From NCBI RefSeq assembly GCF_027625475.1, contig NZ_CP115174.1, positions 2,887,001 through 2,951,000 on the forward strand: 64,000 nt of DNA, read 5' to 3'. A program made the translations under genes and the position numbers. Below are positions 47,363 to 56,036 of this stretch, in pieces. This DNA comes from Sphingomonas abietis. GTDB lineage: Bacteria > Pseudomonadota > Alphaproteobacteria > Sphingomonadales > Sphingomonadaceae. The notes under the pieces are model-generated. The model was not told the origin of the DNA. It did not search any database and saw nothing but the letters and a program-made list of their open reading frames with translations. The number at the start of each line of letters is the position of its first letter. The stretch's first letter is position 1.

Positions 47363-49663
47363 ATGCCGCACGCCCGCCTGATCGCCGCGCTGATGCTGGG
47401 TGCCGCCTGCCCGGCGACGGCCGCGCCGCCGGTCCACTACGCCGCCGACGCCCGCCCCTGGATGAACGCCGCGCTCGCCACGCCCGACCGGGTCCGCCTG
47501 CTGCTCGCCGCGATGACCCAGGCGGAGAAGCTGACCCTCGTCACGGGCTGGTTCGGCACCGATCAGCCGGGCGACCATTTCAAGGCCGATCCGCTCGCCC
47601 GCTACGGATCGGCGGGCTTCGTCGCCGGTGTGCCGCGCCTCGGCATCCCGCCCCAGTGGCAGAGCGACGCGGGCGTCGGCGTCGCCACCCAGAATGTCGA
47701 TCGCGAACATCCGCTCGAGCGCACCTCGCTCCCCTCCGGCATCGCGCTCGCCGCCAGCTGGAACCCGCGCCTCGCCTTCACCGGCGGCGCGATGATCGGA
47801 TCGGAGGCGCGCGCCTCGGGCTTCGACGTGATGCTCACCGGCGGCGTCGATCTGGTCCGCGATCCGCGCGGCGGGCGGACCTTCGAATATGGCGGCGAAG
47901 ACCCGCTGCTCGCCGGCACGATGGTCGGCGCCGCGGTGCAGGGCATCGAATCCAATCATATCGTCGCGACGATCAAGCATTATGCGTTTAACGATCAGGA
48001 GACCGGCCGCACCATCCTCGATGCGATCGTCGACAAGGATCAGGCGCGCATGTCCGATCTGCTCGCCTTCCAGATCGCGCTGGAGCGGTCGCAGGCGGGA
48101 TCGGTGATGTGCTCCTACCAGCATCTCAACGGGGATTATGCCTGCGAGCATGACTGGCTGCTCACCGACGTGCTGAAGCGGGACTGGGGCTGGCAGGGCT
48201 TCGTCATGTCCGATTGGGGCGCCACCCACTCCACCGTGAAGGCCGCCAATGCCGGGCTCGATCAGGAGACCGGCTATACCGATCCCGCCAAGCCCTATTT
48301 CGGCGCCAAGCTCGCCGCCGCGATCAAGGCCGGCCAGGTGCCGCAGGCCCGGCTGGACGACATGGCCGGGCGCATCCTGTGGTCGCTGTTCGCCAAGGGG
48401 GTGATCGACGATCCGGTCGCGATATCGCCGATCGACTTCGCCGCCGATGCCGCCGTCAGCCGCGCCGCCGCCACCGAGGGCGCGGTGCTGCTCCGCAACG
48501 AGGGCGATGTGCTGCCGATCGCGGCGACGGCCAGGCGCATCGCGGTGATCGGCGGCCATGCCGATGCGGGCGTGCTATCCGGCGGCGGATCGGCGCAGGT
48601 CTATCCGCAGGGTGGCAATGCGGTGCCGGGGATCGCACCGACCTCGTGGCCGGGGCCGATCGTCTATCTCCCTTTCTCGCCGATGACGGCGATCCAGCGC
48701 AACGCCCCCAAGGCCGCGGTGAATTTCTCGGCCGGCACCGATCCGGCGGCCGCCGCGAAGCTGGCCAAGGACAGTGACGTCGCGGTCGTGTTCGTGACCC
48801 AGTGGATGGCGGAATCGCAGGATTTCCCCGTCGCCCTGTCGGATGAGCAGAATGCGCTGGTCGAGGCCGTCGCCGCCGCCAATCCGCGCACCGTCGTGGT
48901 GCTCGAAACCGGCGGCCCGGTGCTGATGCCGTGGGCGAACAAGGTCGCCGGGATATTGGAGGCCTGGTATCCCGGCACTAGCGGCGGCGAGGCGATCGCC
49001 GACCTGCTGTTCGGCCGCGCCAATCCGTCCGGCCGCCTGCCCGTCACCTTCATGGCCGGGACGGACCAGTTGCCGCGCCCGGTGCTGGACGGCATCGGCC
49101 TGCCCGAGACCCAGCCCTTCACCGTCGATTATGCCGAAGGCGCGGCGGTCGGCTATAAATGGTTCGACAAGAAGGGGCTGGCGCCGGCCTATCCGTTCGG
49201 CTTCGGCCTGTCCTACACCCACTTCACGATGACGCCCCCCAAGGCGACGCTGGACCGGGGCGAGCTGACGATCGGCTTCACCGTCACCAACAGCGGCGCG
49301 CGCGCCGGCATGGCGGTGCCGCAGCTCTATGTCGGCCCGGCGGATGGCGGCTGGGAAGCGCCGCGCCGGCTGGGCGGCTTCGCCAAGGTGGCGTTGCAAC
49401 CGGGGCAAACCAGAAGCCTGACGCTCACCGTCGATCCGCGCCTGCTCGCCCGCTTCGATACGGCGAAGGGTGGCTGGACGCGGCCGGCCGGCACCTATCG
49501 CGTGTGGCTCGGCACCTCGTCGCGCGATCTGACGACACCGATCGACGTGCAGCTTCCCGCGCGGCTGCTGCCCGTCACCTATAAGCCCGACCATGCCGGC
49601 ACCAGCCTGCCGGTCATGGGATCGCCCGGCACATCGGCCACGCCGGACAATCCCGCGCGCTAG
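47363..49663 (+). CDS. GH3 beta-glucosidase-type glycosidase, secreted
   Basis: 766 residues, signal peptide about 1-21; GGGAGAGAG precedes the ATG. The N-terminal TIM barrel of GH3 has the nucleophile Asp284 in VMSDWGATHS and the substrate-binding segments KHYAFNDQETGR and SYQHLNGDYACEH. The C-terminal alpha/beta-sandwich (PSGRLPVTF, EGAAVGYKWFDKKGLAPAYPFGFGLSYT) and the fibronectin-III-like domain (about 640-740) complete the bglX-like three-domain layout. It removes terminal beta-linked glucose or a related sugar in the periplasm. Confidence 0.92.
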   Translation: MPHARLIAALMLGAACPATAAPPVHYAADARPWMNAALATPDRVRLLLAAMTQAEKLTLVTGWFGTDQPGDHFKADPLARYGSAGFVAGVPRLGIPPQWQSDAGVGVATQNVDREHPLERTSLPSGIALAASWNPRLAFTGGAMIGSEARASGFDVMLTGGVDLVRDPRGGRTFEYGGEDPLLAGTMVGAAVQGIESNHIVATIKHYAFNDQETGRTILDAIVDKDQARMSDLLAFQIALERSQAGSVMCSYQHLNGDYACEHDWLLTDVLKRDWGWQGFVMSDWGATHSTVKAANAGLDQETGYTDPAKPYFGAKLAAAIKAGQVPQARLDDMAGRILWSLFAKGVIDDPVAISPIDFAADAAVSRAAATEGAVLLRNEGDVLPIAATARRIAVIGGHADAGVLSGGGSAQVYPQGGNAVPGIAPTSWPGPIVYLPFSPMTAIQRNAPKAAVNFSAGTDPAAAAKLAKDSDVAVVFVTQWMAESQDFPVALSDEQNALVEAVAAANPRTVVVLETGGPVLMPWANKVAGILEAWYPGTSGGEAIADLLFGRANPSGRLPVTFMAGTDQLPRPVLDGIGLPETQPFTVDYAEGAAVGYKWFDKKGLAPAYPFGFGLSYTHFTMTPPKATLDRGELTIGFTVTNSGARAGMAVPQLYVGPADGGWEAPRRLGGFAKVALQPGQTRSLTLTVDPRLLARFDTAKGGWTRPAGTYRVWLGTSSRDLTTPIDVQLPARLLPVTYKPDHAGTSLPVMGSPGTSATPDNPAR

Positions 49664-49695
49664 GGCATGATGCCATAAGTTGAAATCGCCCCCCG

Positions 49696-49774
49696 TTCGT
49701 CCTGAGCTTGTCGAAGGACATGCCGCAAACATGGCGCTTGATGCACGCACTTCGACAGGCTCAGTGCGAACGGA
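49696..49774. repeat. REP pair between the GH3 and cupin genes
   Basis: A palindrome at 49696-49720 (begins GTTCGTCCTGAG, ends GAAGGAC) and a reverse-type partner at 49748-49774. Both resemble the inverted repeats at 19829 and 20155. They lie between two convergent genes. Confidence 0.8.
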
Positions 49775-49807
49775 TCAGATTGAAGGCTTGGTGCCCCAAG
49801 CGGCCCG

Positions 49808-50785
49808 CTAAGCCTTCGCGCCTGCCGCGCCACGGGCATGGGGCGGCAGGTGATCGGCGGCGTGGGGGGCGCCGTCATCGAACACATAATGATCGAACCA
49901 TGCCTTCCACGCGGCACGATGCGCGGGCTCGAGATCGCGCATCGCCCGGATCGCCTGGGTGAGCGTGGCGAGGGGCGAGGTCGCGTCCGGCTCCTCCCAC
50001 CAATAGTTCATCATCACGTTGAACGGCCCCGGCGCCTGCACATTATGCCACCAGATTGGCGGGATGTAGAGCGCATCGCCCGGCCCGAGATCGGCGACCA
50101 GCGCGTGCCGCATCGCCTCGGCGAAGCGCGGATAGCGATCGAGATCGGGCGCGTTGAGATCGACCATGCTGACCGGCGGCCCCGCGATCGTCAGGTGGAA
50201 CGGCCCGACATAGAGGTTCGGGAATTGCTCGGGCGGGAACAGGGTGAAGCGCCGCCGCCCGCCGATCACCACCGCGACATTGCTCGCCTCGTCGAAATGG
50301 GTGGAGACGTGGGAGGCGTTGCCGATCCAGATCCGCGCCTTCGCCGTTGGGAGATCGAAGCCCAGCGGATTCTCCCCGGTCCAGCCCGGCAGATGATCGC
50401 CCGCCGCCGCCGCGCCGGCATAGAGCGTGTCCGGCGCAGCCGTGCCGCGCAGATGCAGCAGCCGATCGAGCAGCGCGCTGATCGTGCCGCCGCGCTTCTG
50501 GAAATTGCAGCCGGTCAGCGCCTCGTTGTAGAAATAATGGCCGCCAATCTCGGGCGGGCCGACCAGCACCTCGACCGGGCGGCCGCTGTCGAAGCGCGCG
50601 ACATAGGCGGCCAGCGCCTCGTCCGATCGCTGTGCCGCCTGCACCGCGGGCCATGCCGCGGCCTGCCCGCGCAGCACCACCGGCCGGTAGTGCGCGGTGA
50701 TCTCGGCATGGAAGCGCGCCGGATCGACCGGGCCTCGCTCCTCCATCCGCGCTCCCGCCACGAGAGTGTCGCCCGTCGCCCCCAT
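49808..50785 (-). CDS. JmjC/cupin_8 domain Fe(II)/2-oxoglutarate-type oxygenase
   Basis: 325 residues from the ATG at 50785, with GGAGAG upstream; the frame stays open far beyond but only antisense to the next genes. The cupin_8 (PF13621-like) layout is PVVLRGQAAAWPAVQ near the N-terminus, then the metal ligands His163-x-Asp165 in VSTHFDEASNVAVV and His247 in IPPIWWHNVQ. Such proteins act on proteins or small molecules, and in sphingomonads and xanthomonads often accompany TonB receptors and halogenase-like genes in sugar loci; their substrates there are unknown. It ends the locus, convergent with GH3. Confidence 0.85.
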   Translation of the reverse strand: MGATGDTLVAGARMEERGPVDPARFHAEITAHYRPVVLRGQAAAWPAVQAAQRSDEALAAYVARFDSGRPVEVLVGPPEIGGHYFYNEALTGCNFQKRGGTISALLDRLLHLRGTAAPDTLYAGAAAAGDHLPGWTGENPLGFDLPTAKARIWIGNASHVSTHFDEASNVAVVIGGRRRFTLFPPEQFPNLYVGPFHLTIAGPPVSMVDLNAPDLDRYPRFAEAMRHALVADLGPGDALYIPPIWWHNVQAPGPFNVMMNYWWEEPDATSPLATLTQAIRAMRDLEPAHRAAWKAWFDHYVFDDGAPHAADHLPPHARGAAGAKA

Positions 50786-50888
50786 CCCATCGCTCTCCAC
50801 CGCGTTGATCCGGTTGGTGATAGCATCGCGCCCGCCGCCCCCCAACAGCATTGGGCCTCGCCGTGGCGCGGGCGACGCTGCCATGGAA

Positions 50889-50898
50889 TGTCCGTACA
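50889..50898 (+). promoter_or_regulatory. TGTCCGTACA motif at the promoter of the 50.9-kb MFS gene
   Basis: TGTCCGTACA overlaps a plausible -10 (TACAAT, 50895-50900), 19 bases before the start at 50918. The same 10-mer occurs on the opposite strand at the MaoC promoter, and a one-base variant lies upstream of the GntR gene. Confidence 0.4.
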
Positions 50899-50917
50899 AT
50901 TTGTGCGAGGGACGGCC

Positions 50918-52096
50918 ATGACCTCCCATCGTCTCCGGGTCGCGATGCTCGCCGCCGGCCTCGCCACCTTCGCCTTGCTCTACGCTACCCAGCCGATCCT
51001 GCCGCAGCTGGCGCAGGATTTCCGGCTGAACGAGGCGCAGGCCAGCCTCGCCATCTCGCTCACCACCGGGCCGCTCGCCTTCGGGCTGGTCGCCGCCGGG
51101 CTGCTGTCGGATCGGCTCGGGCGGCGCGGCGTGATGATCGCCTCGCTGTTCGCCGCCTCGATCCTCACCTGTGCCTCGGCGATCGTATCGAGCTGGGGCT
51201 TTCTGCTGGCGAGCCGGTTGCTGATCGGCCTCGCACTCGCCGGCGTGCCGTCGGTGGCGATGGCCTATGTCGCGGAGGAAGCCGGCGCCGGCGCGATCGC
51301 CACGGTGATGGGGCTCTATGTCTCGGGCACGACGATCGGCGGCATGGCGGGCCGCGTCGGGGTCAGCGTGGTGGCGGACCATTTCGGCTGGCAGGCCGGG
51401 CTGGCGGCGATCGGCGGCGCCGGCCTGCTCGCCGCGCTGATCTTCTGCTGGGCGGCGCCGCCATCGCGCGGCTTCACCGCCCGTCACCATGACTGGCAAT
51501 CGGTCGCCGCCGCGATCGGCCGGCTTCGCCGCGATGCCGCGATGCGCTGGCTCTATGCCGAAGCCTTCCTGCTGATGGGCGGCTTCGTCACCCTCTATAA
51601 TTATGCCGGTTTCCACCTGCAGGAAGCCCCCTATGATCTCAGCCCGTCGGCGGTCGGCGCGCTGTTCCTGATCTATCTGGTCGGCACCGCCAGTTCCGCA
51701 TGGTTCGGCCGGCTGGCCAGCCGGCGCGGCACCGCCACGATCTTCCCGATCCCGACCCTGCTCTTCCTCGCCGGCATCCTGCTCACCCTCGTGCCCGGCC
51801 TCGTCGCCTTCGTGATCGGGCTGGCGCTGGCGACCGGCGGCTTCTTCGGCGCCCATTCGATCGCATCGAGCTGGGTCAGCCACCGCGCCGGCGCCGATCG
51901 CGCCACCGCCGCCTCCTTCTACCTGTTCTTCTATTATATGGGATCGAGCGTGCTGGGATCGGTCGGCGGCCTCGCCTGGGGCCAGGCCGGCTGGCACGGG
52001 ATCGTCGCTTATGCCGGACTGCTGGTGATCCTCGGCCTGCTGATCTCCGGCTATCTGCGGCACGTCGAACGGCCGACCGTCGCCGAAAGGGCTTGA
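50918..52096 (+). CDS. MFS transporter, YnfM/AraJ-like
   Basis: 392 residues from the ATG at 50918 with GAGGGA upstream; twelve predicted membrane segments. N-terminal sequence FALLYATQPILPQLAQDF, then GLLSDRLGRRGVMIASL (the MFS loop-2 motif) and GLALAGVPSVAMAYVAEE, match the YnfM group of exporters of unknown substrate. A TGTCCGTACA motif at its promoter may put it under the GntR regulator encoded at 56.0-56.8 kb. It is followed 30 bases later by the thioesterase gene on the same strand. Confidence 0.85.
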   Translation: MTSHRLRVAMLAAGLATFALLYATQPILPQLAQDFRLNEAQASLAISLTTGPLAFGLVAAGLLSDRLGRRGVMIASLFAASILTCASAIVSSWGFLLASRLLIGLALAGVPSVAMAYVAEEAGAGAIATVMGLYVSGTTIGGMAGRVGVSVVADHFGWQAGLAAIGGAGLLAALIFCWAAPPSRGFTARHHDWQSVAAAIGRLRRDAAMRWLYAEAFLLMGGFVTLYNYAGFHLQEAPYDLSPSAVGALFLIYLVGTASSAWFGRLASRRGTATIFPIPTLLFLAGILLTLVPGLVAFVIGLALATGGFFGAHSIASSWVSHRAGADRATAASFYLFFYYMGSSVLGSVGGLAWGQAGWHGIVAYAGLLVILGLLISGYLRHVERPTVAERA

Positions 52097-52126
52097 TCGA
52101 CGCGCAAATTCGGTTAGCCAGAAGCC

Positions 52127-53050
52127 ATGTCGACTTTGTCCGGACAATTTCATGAGGATCGCGTCGCCGACCTCGTCAACCTGCTCGATCTCGAACGGCT
52201 CGATCGCGATCTCTATCGCGGGCCGGTGAAGCCGGGCGCCAGCGGCCGCATCTTCGGCGGCCAGGTGGTGGCGCAGGCGTTCATGGCGGCGGAGCGATCG
52301 ATCGGCGACGGCGACAAGATCGCGCACAGCCTCCACGCCTATTTCCTGCGCCCCGGCGACGAGACGCTGCCGGTGATCCTGCGCGTCGAACGCGATTTCG
52401 ATGGCGGCAGCTTCGCCAGCCGGCGGGTGATCGCGATCCAGAATGGCGCCCCGCTGCTCAGCCTCACCGCCTCCTTCCAGCGGCTGGAAGAGGGCCTCAG
52501 CCACAGCGCGGCGATGCCCGCCGCGCCGCCGCCGGACAGCCTGCCGACGCTCGGCGACCTGGCCGATCATTATGGCGCGGACTGGCCGGAGACGGTGCAG
52601 CGCTATCTGCGCCACCCGTCCGCCTTCGAGATGCGGCCTGTCGGCGCGCCCTCCTTCCTCCAGCGCGACAAGGCCGAACCGCAGGCGATGATCTGGTTCC
52701 GGCTGCGCGCGCCGATCCCGGAAGACGCCGCGCTGCGCCGCGCGATCCTGGCCTATGTATCGGATTATGCGCTGCTCAGTTCGGCGCTGATCCCGCACGG
52801 CATCAGCATGTTCCGCACCAGTATGCAGACCGCGAGCCTCGATCATGCGGTGTGGTTCCACGACGATGCCCCGCTCGACCAGTGGCTGCTCTACGTCACC
52901 CGTAGCGACTGGGCCGGGCGCGGGCGCGGCCATGCGACGGGCACCATCTACAGCCAGGATGGCCGGATGATCGCGCGCACCGCGCAGGAGGGGCTGATGC
53001 GGCTGCGGCCCGATCGCCCCGCCGGGGGCACGATCCCGCACACGCCCTGA
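52127..53050 (+). CDS. tesB: Acyl-CoA thioesterase II
   Basis: 307 residues; a double hotdog-fold thioesterase. The catalytic triad of E. coli TesB (Asp204, Thr228, Gln278) maps with a constant offset of nine to Asp213 (YVSDYALL), Ser237 (TASLDHAVWFH) and Gln287 (ARTAQEGL), a conservative Thr-to-Ser change. GGQVVAQAFMAA and HSLHAYFLRPGD are typical N-terminal segments. It hydrolyses medium- and long-chain acyl-CoA in the cytoplasm. It sits between the MFS gene and an acyl-CoA dehydrogenase on the same strand. Confidence 0.93.
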   Translation: MSTLSGQFHEDRVADLVNLLDLERLDRDLYRGPVKPGASGRIFGGQVVAQAFMAAERSIGDGDKIAHSLHAYFLRPGDETLPVILRVERDFDGGSFASRRVIAIQNGAPLLSLTASFQRLEEGLSHSAAMPAAPPPDSLPTLGDLADHYGADWPETVQRYLRHPSAFEMRPVGAPSFLQRDKAEPQAMIWFRLRAPIPEDAALRRAILAYVSDYALLSSALIPHGISMFRTSMQTASLDHAVWFHDDAPLDQWLLYVTRSDWAGRGRGHATGTIYSQDGRMIARTAQEGLMRLRPDRPAGGTIPHTP

Positions 53051-53109
53051 TCCCTCTTATTCCCGATAGAATGACCCGCTAAGACGGGCCGATAAAGATG
53101 GAGAGCCCG

Positions 53110-54879
53110 ATGCCTGTGACCGCGCCTGCCGAAGAGCAATTGTTCGCCCTTCAGACGAGCGGGATGCTCGATCGCCTCGCCCGCCTGCCCGGCTTCGAGG
53201 ACGCGCAGGAGGAGATGGTCACGGCGATACTCGATGGCGCGAACGCGCTCGCCAACGACCGCTTCGCCGCGCTCCACGCCATCGGTGACACCGAGGGCGC
53301 GCGCTGGTCGACCGAGGGCGTGACGCTGCCCAAGGGCTTCGCCGCCGCCTACCAGGCCTATGTCGAAGGCGGCTGGGGCAGCCTGTCAGCCGCACCCGAA
53401 GCGGGCGGACAGGGCCTGCCGGCGGTGCTGGGCGTGGCGGTGCAGGAGCAGCTGGCGTCCGCCAACATGGCCTTCCAGCTCTGCATGATGCTGACGCTCG
53501 GCGGGATCGAGGCGCTGTCTGTGCATGGCAGCGACGACCAGAAGGCGCTCTACCTGCCGCGCATCGTCTCCGGCGAATGGACCGCGACGATGAACCTCAC
53601 CGAGCCGCAGGCGGGATCGGACGTCGGCGCGGTCCGTACCAGCGCGACGCCGGCGGACGGCGATGCCTGGCACATCAAGGGCAGCAAGATCTTCATCACC
53701 TGGGGCGAGCATGATCTGGCGGCCAACATCGTCCATCTCGTCCTCGCCCGCACGCCGGACGCGCCGGCCGGCACCAAGGGGCTGAGCCTGTTCCTCGTGC
53801 CCAAATTCCTGCCCGACACCGACGGGACGCCCGGCGCGCGCAACGGCGTCGATTGCGCCGCGATCGAGCATAAGCTCGGCATCCATGCCTCGCCCACCTG
53901 CACGATGATCTTCGGCGAGGCGCAGCCCGCGATCGGCTGGCTGGTCGGCCCGCGCCACGGCGGCATCGCGGCGATGTTCACGATGATGAACCACGCCCGG
54001 CTCAATGTCGGGCTGGAAGGCGTCGCCATCGCCGAGCGCGCCTATCGCGATGCCCTCGCCTTCGCGCGCGAGCGGGTGCAGTCGGCCGGGTTCGATGCCA
54101 GCCGCGAGCCCCAGCCGATCCTCGCCCATGCCGATGTCCGCCGGATGTTGATGACGATGCGCGCCCGTGCCGAGGGTTGCCGCGCGCTGGTCTATCATGC
54201 CGTCGCCGCGCTCGACATCGCCCATGCCGATCCCGATCCGGCCGCGCGCGCCGACGCCAAGACGCTGGCCGATCTGCTCACCCCCATTGCCAAGGCCTTC
54301 GCCACCGACAGCGGCGTCGAGGCGGCCAGCCTCGGCATCCAGATCGGCGGCGGCATGGGCTATATCGAGGAGACCGGCCTCGCCCGCCATCTGCGCGACG
54401 CGCGGATCGCGCCGATCTATGAGGGCACCAACGGCATCCAGGCGCTCGATCTGGTCGGCCGCAAGCTGCGCATGGATGGCGGCGTCGGCTGGCGCGCCTT
54501 CATCGAGGAGATGGCGGCCGGGGCGATCGCCGACGGCGAACTGACCGCCGGCGCCAAGACGCTGGCCCGCGCCGTCGCGACGCTGCGCGAGACCGCCGGC
54601 AAACTCTACGCGATGGCGCCCGCCGAGGCCGCCGGTGGCGCCACGCCGTTCCTGCGCATGTTCGGCCTGACCGTCACCGCGCATCTGCTGCTCCAGCAGG
54701 CCAAGGTCGCCGCCACGCGGATCGGCGGCGGCGACGACACGCCGTTCCTGCGCGCCAAGATCGCCACCGCGCGCTTCGCCTGCGAGCAGTTGCTGCCCGA
54801 GATGTTCGGCCTCGTCCCCGCTGCGACGGGCGGCACCGCCTTGCTCTATCCGGAAGGCGATCCGCTGTTCGCCGGCTGA
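53110..54879 (+). CDS. Acyl-CoA dehydrogenase, long form
   Basis: 589 residues from the ATG at 53110, which follows GGAGAG by four bases; an ATG at 53098 is an alternative. It is longer than ordinary acyl-CoA dehydrogenases (380-400) because of the extra C-terminal domain of the FadE5/AcdC-like group. Motifs: MNLTEPQAGSDVGAVRTSA and FITWGEHDL of the middle domain, IGGGMGYIEETGLARHLRDARI and PIYEGTNGIQALDLVGRKL of the FAD-binding C-terminal helices. It oxidises an acyl-CoA to the 2-enoyl-CoA with FAD. It follows tesB after 59 bases, so the two may share a transcript. Confidence 0.9.
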   Translation: MPVTAPAEEQLFALQTSGMLDRLARLPGFEDAQEEMVTAILDGANALANDRFAALHAIGDTEGARWSTEGVTLPKGFAAAYQAYVEGGWGSLSAAPEAGGQGLPAVLGVAVQEQLASANMAFQLCMMLTLGGIEALSVHGSDDQKALYLPRIVSGEWTATMNLTEPQAGSDVGAVRTSATPADGDAWHIKGSKIFITWGEHDLAANIVHLVLARTPDAPAGTKGLSLFLVPKFLPDTDGTPGARNGVDCAAIEHKLGIHASPTCTMIFGEAQPAIGWLVGPRHGGIAAMFTMMNHARLNVGLEGVAIAERAYRDALAFARERVQSAGFDASREPQPILAHADVRRMLMTMRARAEGCRALVYHAVAALDIAHADPDPAARADAKTLADLLTPIAKAFATDSGVEAASLGIQIGGGMGYIEETGLARHLRDARIAPIYEGTNGIQALDLVGRKLRMDGGVGWRAFIEEMAAGAIADGELTAGAKTLARAVATLRETAGKLYAMAPAEAAGGATPFLRMFGLTVTAHLLLQQAKVAATRIGGGDDTPFLRAKIATARFACEQLLPEMFGLVPAATGGTALLYPEGDPLFAG

Positions 54880-54994
54880 GGCGGGGCTGACCGGCCTTCC
54901 CACCACCCACACCAGAATGCGCGCGACGATGGCGATCAAGGACATCGCATAGACCATGCCGAATCTCCGGATAGTCTGGAACAGGGCGATCTTG

Positions 54995-55019
54995 TGAACC
55001 ATTTTGGTTCAAATGTCAA
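54995..55019 (-). promoter_or_regulatory. Palindromic operator beside a consensus -35 box
   Basis: TGAACC-ATTTT-GGTTCA (54995-55011) is a perfect 6-bp inverted repeat. On the minus strand it directly follows TTGACA (55019-55014), a perfect -35. A TetR-type operator between -35 and -10 would look like this. The -10 is poor and no complete gene lies downstream. Confidence 0.4.
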
Positions 55020-55098
55020 GATTGTCTTTTCAGATACGGTTCCCGGACGATCAGCTTTTTAAGCAATCGGGGCCGGGTCCAGCCTCCGCCAAGATGCC

Positions 55099-55186
55099 GT
55101 CATCCTGAACTTGTTTCAGGATCCCAGCACCTCTTGGCCCTTCACGCCCAGAGGAAACGGGATGCTGAACCAAGTTCAGCATGACG
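55099..55186. repeat. Pair of facing REP elements
   Basis: Copies at 55099-55125 (GTCATCCTGAAC..CAGGATCC) and 55158-55186 (GGGATGCTGAAC..CAGCATGACG), in inverted orientation. They lie between the convergent acyl-CoA dehydrogenase and lyase genes. Confidence 0.8.
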
Positions 55187-55207
55187 AGCGAGGCTACCGT
55201 TCCTCCG

Positions 55208-56026
55208 CTAAGCCGCGATGCCGTAGCTTTCGTGGGCCGCCAGTACGAGGCGGGCACGGTCAACGATCGGCTTGTCGATCAGCTTGCCGTCGACCGCCAC
55301 CGCGCCATGTCCGCCGGACAGCGCAACCATCACCCGCTCCGCCCATTCGACATCGGCGCGGCTCGGCGCGAACGCCGCGTTGACCACCGCCACCTGCCGC
55401 GGATGCACGCACAGCTTGCCGCCGAAGCCGAAGCGCCGCGAACGGCACGCATCGCGGGCGAGTGCTTCGTCATCGGAGAGATCGACCGAGACGCCATCGA
55501 CCGGCGCCTCCAGCCCGGCCGCCTTCGAGTGCAGCACCATCATCGTGCGCACCGCATCCAGCTCCTCGCCATCGCCGTCGATCCCGGCCTCGACCTGAAA
55601 ATCGACCGTGCCGAAGGACAGCCGCACCAGCCGCTCGGTCGCGCAGAGCGCCGACAGGCCGAGCACGCCACGCACCGTCTCGACCAGCGCGTGCAGCGGC
55701 ACGCCCGCCCCCTGCATCGCTGCGAAATCCTCGGCCGCCTCGGCCTTGGGCAGCATCAGCCCGGCCAGTCCCGGCAGCCCCGCCAGCGCGCGGACATCCT
55801 CGCCATGCCAGTCGGTGCCCACGCTGTTGACCCGCACCACGAAGCGCGGCGCATCCAGCGCCGCCAGTGCCTCGTGGACGAGCGTGCGCGCCGCCGCCTT
55901 GCGGTCGATCAGCACCGCATCCTCCAGGTCGATCACCACCATGTCGGCCCCGCTCGCCGCCGCCTTGTCGAAGCGCTCGGGCCGGTCGCCGGGAACGAAC
56001 AGGATGGAGCGGGCGGGAAGCGACAT
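55208..56026 (-). CDS. HpcH/HpaI-CitE family CoA-ester lyase (citramalyl-CoA lyase candidate)
   Basis: 272 residues. CitE-type TIM barrel: RSILFVPGDRPERFDKAAASGADMVVIDLEDAV at the N-terminus, RFVVRVNSVGTDWHGED, LMLPKAEAAEDF, LVETVRGVLGL and RLSFGTVDFQVEAGI, then GFGGKLCVHPRQV near the end. These residues form the Mg and CoA-ester site. Members cleave malyl-, methylmalyl- or citramalyl-CoA. With the CoA-transferase and MaoC hydratase in the same cluster, cleavage of citramalyl-CoA to pyruvate and acetyl-CoA is the best guess. It starts ten bases after the GntR stop. Confidence 0.88.
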   Translation of the reverse strand: MSLPARSILFVPGDRPERFDKAAASGADMVVIDLEDAVLIDRKAAARTLVHEALAALDAPRFVVRVNSVGTDWHGEDVRALAGLPGLAGLMLPKAEAAEDFAAMQGAGVPLHALVETVRGVLGLSALCATERLVRLSFGTVDFQVEAGIDGDGEELDAVRTMMVLHSKAAGLEAPVDGVSVDLSDDEALARDACRSRRFGFGGKLCVHPRQVAVVNAAFAPSRADVEWAERVMVALSGGHGAVAVDGKLIDKPIVDRARLVLAAHESYGIAA

Positions 56027-56036
56027 GGTGATCCTC

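Larger units (their letters stand above)
54880..55207. other. 328-base intergenic region with an orphan promoter/operator and a REP pair
   Basis: No gene is seen. The region holds a palindrome with an adjoining consensus -35 (54995-55019) and two facing REP elements (55099-55186). A frame opening leftward at 55002 (MVHKIALFQ..) runs into the antisense of the acyl-CoA dehydrogenase without its own stop, so I do not call it. Confidence 0.6.

Noticed and set aside
50786..53041. Long in-frame upstream extension of the cupin gene
   Set aside because: It is antisense to the MFS and TesB genes; a good ribosome-binding site and family N-terminus support the start at 50785.
54890..55002. Small hydrophobic leftward frame starting MVHKIALFQTIRRFGMVYAMS
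   Set aside because: No stop of its own before entering the antisense of the acyl-CoA dehydrogenase, and its ATG lies inside the palindrome.
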